Below, in pieces: positions 54,036 through 58,944 of a stretch of 58,944 bases of DNA (positions are counted from its first letter, which is position 1; each line of letters opens with the position of its first letter). The stretch is from Bdellovibrionota bacterium (lineage in GTDB: Bacteria > Bdellovibrionota > Bdellovibrionia > Bdellovibrionales > JAMPXM01). The notes beneath the pieces were generated by a model. The model searched no databases, was not told the DNA's origin, and worked only from the letters and a program-made list of their open reading frames with translations. The DNA lies in contig CAUJGS010000052.1 in the NCBI GenBank assembly GCA_963170185.1, positions 1-58,944 on the forward strand, read 5' to 3'. The position numbers were made by a program, and so were the translations under genes.

Positions 54036-54446
54036 TCAGTCGGCGGGGGTTTGATCGACGCCGGTGTTGAGGGCTTTGTTGCAGGCCTCTTGTGACTCGT
54101 AGGCAAAAAGCTTTTCGTCGGACTTTAGAGGGCACATGACATGGTCATCTTCCGGGTGACAGTGAATAAGGCGCCCGTATTTTCGAACTTCGCTACCGGT
54201 GAGTTTGATGCACTCTTTGATCTGCGGGTGTTTGGCCTGCGGGTTGAGCGACTCTCCTTTCGGAGCACCGAAGACGAAGTAGTACGAGTGACGCAAGTCC
54301 TTCAGTTGTACATCGAGGCCCGAGCCGTTGGAGGAAAGCGGTATCAGAAGGCCGCAGCCTAGCATGGTCGCTAGCGCGATAGCCCAAATGGGGCGAGCGG
54401 CATTTGAGGTCTCTTTCGTGGACCGGGAGAGGGACTGCGATTCCAT
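54036..54446 (-). CDS. small exported or membrane-anchored Cys-rich protein, unknown
   Basis: A 136-residue protein with a hydrophobic N-terminal segment (about 18-38; IWAIALATMLGCGLLIPL) and mature Cys residues (IKECIKLTG, IHCHPEDDHVMCPLKS, EACNKAL) that could form disulfides. Not recognised. Its stop codon abuts the stop of the upstream convergent lipoprotein. Confidence 0.7.
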   Translation of the reverse strand: MESQSLSRSTKETSNAARPIWAIALATMLGCGLLIPLSSNGSGLDVQLKDLRHSYYFVFGAPKGESLNPQAKHPQIKECIKLTGSEVRKYGRLIHCHPEDDHVMCPLKSDEKLFAYESQEACNKALNTGVDQTPAD

Positions 54447-54543
54447 GCAGCCTTATTTTACCAGTCGGGCGCCGAGACGTCGCTTTTCGTCTCAATTTGA
54501 GGCGCCCGAAACTGGCCATCCGTCGAGCTTTTGAAGCCTAGAT

Positions 54544-55623
54544 TTACGGGAGGCCGATGGCGCTTAGAATTGCGCGAATGCCTTCGATCTGAGCCCCAGA
54601 CTTTTGTGTGTAGTTGGACCCTGTAAATCCGAACCAATCCCAGCAACCGTAAGGGTTGCCGGCTCCTTTGGCCGATTGCGGGTAGAGGATCACGAGGCGG
54701 TTTGTTTCGGCCCACTCGTTGTAACCCGCGTTTTCGATAAACTGCTTTTGAATGAAATCGGGATTCATCTGGCAGCCGTGAAGGGCCACGTGCACTCCGC
54801 ACTCCGCGCCCGGCTCGCGGCAAACTTTCGGAATGTACAGGGCGCCCCACGCGTACATGCGTGCACTGCTTGCCACGATTTTGCTTTGGTCGAAGTAAAC
54901 GATATTTGTGGGGTCTTGCGTGCCACGTGCCGCGAGGGCTCGGTTCGCGGGCTCGGTCGCGGCCAGAAGTTTGCCGGCTAAGTCTTCTTGGCAATTCAGC
55001 ATCCAGGGTGTTCCCATCATACCGCATGCGCTTCCGTAGCTCAGGGTTGGGAAACCGTGCGCGGCTTGGGGATGAGTGAGACGCGTGATCGAGGTCTTCG
55101 GCAAAAAGGCCTGATAGAACTCTTCAAGTTTGTCGCTTCCAACGGGCTTGATCACCATATCCTTGGGGCTTGCAAAGATCGCAACGCGGTCGTCTTTGAG
55201 ATTGGTGAGATCATCGATTTGATTTTTCTTGGCGCGCTCGTAAGTCAGATCCACGTGATCTTTGGTAACGATCGCTTGAGGGTTGTTCATGCAGGTGCCT
55301 TGGCTGCGGCCGACATCGCCTTTGGCGCACTCGTAAATTCCGCCAGCGACGCTAGCTGCGCCACTGAAGAGTGCCGAGTGAGCCACATGAAGCTGCACCG
55401 CCATGAAGCCACCGGAAGAAACGCCGGAGACCGTCACGCGTGTCGGATCAAGACTGAGTGTCGGAATTGGTTCGACAGCCGCCGCAACGGGTTTTGGCCC
55501 CCACCCGGGAAAAGGAAACGGAAAGTCGAGAGTCGTCGTCGTTGTGGCTCCGACCATTGCCGGCAGGAAGAGAGCGACCAGAAGAAGACTGCCTAGATTG
55601 AGAGGGCGAAAATGTTTTTTCAT
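54544..55623 (-). CDS. PHB-depolymerase-like esterase, exported
   Basis: A 359-residue alpha/beta hydrolase with a signal peptide (1-26). Catalytic serine in GVSSGG (Ser69; lipase box), VALHGCQMN (oxyanion/strand), and a C-terminal GCWDWFGFTGSNY typical of polyhydroxybutyrate depolymerase family proteins. It would hydrolyse short-chain polyhydroxyalkanoate or related esters outside the cytoplasm. Chain specificity is unknown. Next gene on this strand is the small Cys-rich protein, 97 bases on. Confidence 0.88.
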   Translation of the reverse strand: MKKHFRPLNLGSLLLVALFLPAMVGATTTTTLDFPFPFPGWGPKPVAAAVEPIPTLSLDPTRVTVSGVSSGGFMAVQLHVAHSALFSGAASVAGGIYECAKGDVGRSQGTCMNNPQAIVTKDHVDLTYERAKKNQIDDLTNLKDDRVAIFASPKDMVIKPVGSDKLEEFYQAFLPKTSITRLTHPQAAHGFPTLSYGSACGMMGTPWMLNCQEDLAGKLLAATEPANRALAARGTQDPTNIVYFDQSKIVASSARMYAWGALYIPKVCREPGAECGVHVALHGCQMNPDFIQKQFIENAGYNEWAETNRLVILYPQSAKGAGNPYGCWDWFGFTGSNYTQKSGAQIEGIRAILSAIGLP

Positions 55624-55770
55624 GGCCTCGAGGTTAGGCCGCTGTTCTGACTGCCGTCATCGTTCGCCGCAACTTGTTGAACCGCGAATCGACACAATCT
55701 GAATGAAACGCCAAAGAATTCTTAACTAAAGTAAAAACTCGCGAAGCGTTTCACGTTAAAGAAGCGTTAT

Positions 55771-56784
55771 CTACAATACCGAGAAAACGCCGGAGAAATT
55801 GATCGTGGTCATATCGCCCGTGAGACGGGTGACAAAGCCCTGAAGGTAAGGTGCAAAGTAGATGTCGCGTGTGAGGGCGTAGCCAAAGCCCAGGCGCAGA
55901 GTCACCGTGCGGTTCCACAGCGCGAAATCATCATCGATGCCACGAGGGTTGTAGATCGAGAACCCGGCCGACGTGTTCATATTGAACTTGTCGGTGAAAT
56001 TGTATTTAAGCCCCGGATAAAACGAAATCGAGTACTGCGAAGCAAGGCCGTCGCCGCCTGAGCGCGTTGAGCCCGGGCGATGTGCGCGTGTGAAGATCCA
56101 GTAGTTGAGTCCGGTATCGAACGAAACCGCCAAGCGTGTGTTGGCGATACCGTAGACGAGTGAATTGTCCCAAGAAACTCCACCGATTTGACCGATGTTG
56201 GTGTAGTTGGGAACCGTAGAAACGGTGAAGCCGGGCGAGTTGCGCATCTGGAGCTTTCCGTAGCGGCTAGAGAAGTCATAACTCATGAAGGGGTTATTGG
56301 TGTCGGTGCGTGTCCAGCCGTGAAATGGCTTGATGAACGAGATGCCCGTGCCGGCTGAAATCGAACTATCGGAAGACAGACGATAGCGAAGCGAAACCGA
56401 GCCCTTCATCGCTTGCGAGTAATTGCCGACCGATCCATCCGGATTGGGTTGATCAGGAGCGGAAAGGTCGCCCAGCGTCGGACCAAAGTAAGAGACGCTG
56501 CCGCGGATGCTGAGTTTTGAAAGTGAACCGGCGTCGGCTTTGAGTTTTGCGTCCGTGAGCGTTCCACTTTCTTCGTATTTTTTAAGTCCGAGGACGGAAG
56601 TCGTTTCGCTGGTCATGGTCGCCGCTGCCGGTGCGGGCGCTGTTACGGCAACCGATGAATCGGAAGTGGCGGCGTGGGCGATAAGAGTCGCAAACGTGAA
56701 GCCGCTGGCGACAAGTGCTGGCGCCAAAAGTTTTAAGGAAATGGAACGGTTTGCGGGATTCTGACAAAACGCAGCGAACGACAT
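55771..56784 (-). CDS. outer-membrane beta-barrel-like protein
   Basis: A 337-residue protein with a signal peptide (about 18-39, ending AHA) and beta-strand alternation with aromatic girdles (KGSVSLRYRLSSDSSISAGTGISF, FTDKFNMNTSAGFSIY, TLRLGFGYALTRDIYFAPYLQG). It may be a porin-like or transporter-like barrel; the last residues (FSGVFSVL) are not a classic Phe-terminal signal. It is followed by 147 bases without a gene on this strand. Confidence 0.75.
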   Translation of the reverse strand: MSFAAFCQNPANRSISLKLLAPALVASGFTFATLIAHAATSDSSVAVTAPAPAAATMTSETTSVLGLKKYEESGTLTDAKLKADAGSLSKLSIRGSVSYFGPTLGDLSAPDQPNPDGSVGNYSQAMKGSVSLRYRLSSDSSISAGTGISFIKPFHGWTRTDTNNPFMSYDFSSRYGKLQMRNSPGFTVSTVPNYTNIGQIGGVSWDNSLVYGIANTRLAVSFDTGLNYWIFTRAHRPGSTRSGGDGLASQYSISFYPGLKYNFTDKFNMNTSAGFSIYNPRGIDDDFALWNRTVTLRLGFGYALTRDIYFAPYLQGFVTRLTGDMTTINFSGVFSVL

Positions 56785-57393
56785 GGGCCTCCCCCTCGAG
56801 GTGATCTGGAAGGAGGCTTAGTGGCTCCGGAAAAACGGAGCAAGTGCCTTGATCAGAACCTGACACTTGCCGTTCTGCGGCGAGCGTTAAAACGGCCCCA
56901 GCATCAATAGGTTCATTGAGGGTGTCATAGGAAGGGCGCGGACGATTGAGTCGATGAGTTGGCCGCTATTGGCATCGCCCGTCAAACCGGCACTTGTCGC
57001 GCGATAAGCTGAGGCCGGAATAACCAGGGCTTTGATGAGGGGTTGTTCAAAAAATGGATGCCACTGACTCTTGAAGTCTTCCACGCTGATCGGGTGTCGT
57101 GCCGAATCGTAGTCAAAGATCGTGTTGCCCGTACCAATCCGTCTTGCCCCAGCTCTCTACCAACGGACTTTGGCAGACTTACATTTGACCTTGTCGGAAC
57201 CCACTCGGTTCCCGAGAGGCTGATAAGGATCGCGATTATTGTGTTCGAGCTCAGTAACAATCGTCGATTGATCTCGACCCGACAAAGGTTGAGATCAAAA
57301 AAAGTCGGACACGCGGTTACATGTGAGGAATCCGTGCTACCCTTAAAAAGGAGTCGAGTTGAAATAATAATCAATTTTTAGGAGACAAACTTC
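56785..57393. other. gap of about 600 bases with one probable gene remnant
   Basis: Apart from the fragment described separately and the leader of the last gene, I see no gene here. Confidence 0.6.
56887..57160 (-). pseudogene. C-terminal gene remnant, unknown family
   Basis: A minus-strand frame reading IGTGNTIFDYDSARHP, then SVEDFKSQWHPFFEQPL, ending LPMTPSMNLLMLGPF, has the composition of a real protein C-terminus, but an in-frame TAG lies just upstream (about 57158-57160) and no good start or ribosome-binding site is present (a GTG at 57084 is the only candidate). It may be a decayed gene end, or a short gene with a non-standard start. Confidence 0.4.
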
Positions 57394-58944
57394 GTGGTTT
57401 ATCAAGCTTTCCAATTGAAGTTCGGCATCGCGGTTTTCGCGCTCTCCATGTGCGCGCAGGCCACTCATGCGGCCCCCCCATATACTGAAATAAAAGTCGA
57501 GAATTTTCCGATAGAAATGCGTTATCTATCGGAATCGAAAAAGCGAAGCTTTTCGGAAGTGACGCGGGCTCGGATAAGCGCTTGGGCGGAACAGAATAAA
57601 AAACAGTCTTATTTTTCAGATAAACTTCCGACTGAGGGTTTCATCACCGACAAAAGCCTCGATACGATGATTTTAGTTTCTCCGAATCGTCGCGTGAACC
57701 CGGAGTACTTGAATCGCGCATACTCCCACCGTGGCGGAAAACTGATCCACGTCGAGAGCGCCGGTGACCAGATCGCAATCTACATGGTTGGCGCGAGCGA
57801 CTCGGAAGCAGTCGCGGCCCTCGGGTTTTTTCGAAATGCGAATCAAGCGGCGCTCGGAAGCAAGGCAGGCGCGGGTCGCGTGCCAGCAAGCGAAGTCGTC
57901 AGCGGTAGCGCCTCTTCGCGCAGCGGTTCCGGCGGTGGTGCGGGAGACGGAGGTTATGGGTACGCATTGGTCGACTCATTTGAGATGTGTGCTGTCGGCG
58001 TAAAAGATGGTGCTGAAGGCGTTCTGGTGAAACCATTTACGATGGCGTGGGGAAGTTTGAAATCGCTCTCTCGCAATCCTTCGGCGTGGTGGGATCGTTC
58101 CGTGAAAGAAATGAATGAGGTCGTCGATACAGTCAAAAATTTCGGCGATTTCGCGAGCCGAAAATGGGCAGACTTCAAAGCGAAACCGGCTGCCGAGAAG
58201 AGCCGTGTTTATTGTTCGTTCGTTGGTGGACCAGCCGCGCTCGGGGCTGTTTCGAAGATCGCGAAAGTCAATTCGGCTGCGACAGGTGCCGCGAGCGCGG
58301 GTAACGCGGAAGTTTCGGCATCGACCCGCACTGGTGGCGCGGGGAGCGCGGAAACTTCGGCATCAGTCCGAGTCTCTCCCAAGCACTCCTCTGGCGGCGC
58401 GGGATCTTTGATCGATCAAGCCGCCGTGAGTTTCATGGATGACATCGCCAAAGGACTTAGCTCGGGCGTTGAAAGTCAAATCGCGGCGGCGCTAAATAAA
58501 ATCAAGGACTTCAAGGGATATCAATTCAGCGAGGAATTCTGGAGTTCGGCGGGCACAGGGAACATCAACAGAAAGATGGTGGAGGTCACGGATCAACTGC
58601 ATCGTCTCATGAAGAGTGGTGGCTTGACCGAAAGCATGAAAGTACAGGTTGCGGAGGCTTATGTTCATTACGGTCGATCCGCATCGGGCGGGTGGACGAA
58701 AGGTTACATCGGCCGAGCGTTGGCGGACGATCTGCCTAGCGCGGTATCGAATTACGCGATTCCCGATGCGGCCAGAAGGGTTTTGCACGAAGCTCTGAAT
58801 TCCCAATCGGCGGCTTTGGGATTTGGCGGTCCGCAGCCCTTTGTTGCCGGCGCCGTCTTGAAGGCCAAAGACACGATCGGGTTTCTCGGCAAAACGAACG
58901 CTGAATTGACATGGAAGCAGCAAAGCGCCGCGCATTCTGTACAG
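57394..58944 (+). CDS. large exported protein with polymorphic-toxin-like layout, 3' end outside window
   Basis: An open frame of 517 codons running off the window. The GTG at 57394 has AGGAG 9 bases upstream. A signal peptide (about 6-27, ending THA) is followed by a charged N-terminal domain, a Ser/Gly-rich linker (about 165-190), a helical segment with Trp-rich WWDRSVKEMNEVVDTVKN and a Cys residue (VYCSFVGGPAALGAV), a short imperfect repeat (GNAEVSASTRT/GSAETSASVRV), and a helical C-terminal part. The pattern of adhesive or pre-toxin-type segments recalls polymorphic toxins, but no toxin domain is visible in the part seen. C7 (57473-57479) lies in the coding sequence right after the signal peptide. 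Confidence 0.75.
   Translation, partial: MVYQAFQLKFGIAVFALSMCAQATHAAPPYTEIKVENFPIEMRYLSESKKRSFSEVTRARISAWAEQNKKQSYFSDKLPTEGFITDKSLDTMILVSPNRRVNPEYLNRAYSHRGGKLIHVESAGDQIAIYMVGASDSEAVAALGFFRNANQAALGSKAGAGRVPASEVVSGSASSRSGSGGGAGDGGYGYALVDSFEMCAVGVKDGAEGVLVKPFTMAWGSLKSLSRNPSAWWDRSVKEMNEVVDTVKNFGDFASRKWADFKAKPAAEKSRVYCSFVGGPAALGAVSKIAKVNSAATGAASAGNAEVSASTRTGGAGSAETSASVRVSPKHSSGGAGSLIDQAAVSFMDDIAKGLSSGVESQIAAALNKIKDFKGYQFSEEFWSSAGTGNINRKMVEVTDQLHRLMKSGGLTESMKVQVAEAYVHYGRSASGGWTKGYIGRALADDLPSAVSNYAIPDAARRVLHEALNSQSAALGFGGPQPFVAGAVLKAKDTIGFLGKTNAELTWKQQSAAHSVQ
57506..57534. repeat. perfect 10-bp inverted repeat inside the coding region
   Basis: TTCCGATAGA (57506-57515) and TCTATCGGAA (57525-57534) with a 9-base spacer, about 112 bases after the start of the last gene. 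Confidence 0.6.

Noticed and set aside
1-58944. tRNA, rRNA, CRISPR, IS element or prophage
   Set aside because: No cloverleaf, repeat-spacer array, transposase or phage protein was seen; a covariance search (tRNAscan, Infernal) would settle small RNAs.

Overview
The window reads as a chromosomal piece of a Bdellovibrionota-type bacterium (Bdellovibrio-like; inference, not proven). The evidence is a dense two-strand layout of core genes mixed with many exported proteases, hydrolases and lipoproteins, several lipoproteins with an unusual Asn-Cys 'FQNC/YQNC'-type lipobox, a GYF-like/PilZ receptor, and a moderately GC-rich composition. I see no tRNA, rRNA, insertion sequence, prophage or CRISPR array. 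Both edges cut genes: urocanase (hutU) on the left and a large exported protein on the right.

Left part (1-17.9 kb): the end of hutU and its terminator; a small membrane protein; a run of exported proteins on the minus strand (an HExxH lipoprotein, and a subtilisin-like S8 protease translationally coupled to a lipoprotein that looks like a dead metallopeptidase); an aldehyde dehydrogenase coupled to imidazolonepropionase (hutI), so histidine catabolism is split in two; a TlpA-like thioredoxin overlapping an orphan Flp-pilin-like gene; a PlsC-type acyltransferase head-to-head with glycerol kinase; a PilZ protein; and radA head-to-head with a lytic transglycosylase.

Middle (17.9-38.4 kb): the lytic transglycosylase; a peptide ABC importer (binding protein plus two permeases, no ATPase here) interrupted by a DUF2799 lipoprotein; a tight three-gene operon of exported proteins (unknown, DUF2252 kinase-like, VTC-like), which is the strongest candidate for an undescribed system; a YdjM/DUF457 membrane domain fused to an HExxH protease; then a housekeeping block on the minus strand (amidase, rph, rdgB, prs, rplY, pth, ychF); a methyltransferase-like gene head-to-head with greB; and a metallo-beta-lactamase-fold hydrolase.

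Right part (39.4-58.9 kb): sppA with a strong terminator; tandem paralogous lipoproteins ending in a cytochrome c domain, followed by an exported truncated-globin-like protein; thioesterase and maf; an AlkB-type alkane hydroxylase; a dihydroorotase with His-to-Gln at a metal ligand; a bacterioferritin-like protein; a large exported protein; a GH5 glycosidase; a lipoprotein with a regulatory-like Ig domain; a PHB-depolymerase-like esterase; an outer-membrane protein; a probable gene remnant; and a 517-codon (incomplete) exported protein with a C7 tract and toxin-like layout. The lipid, alkane, PHB, peptide and histidine genes together suggest a cell that feeds on host-derived or complex organic material.
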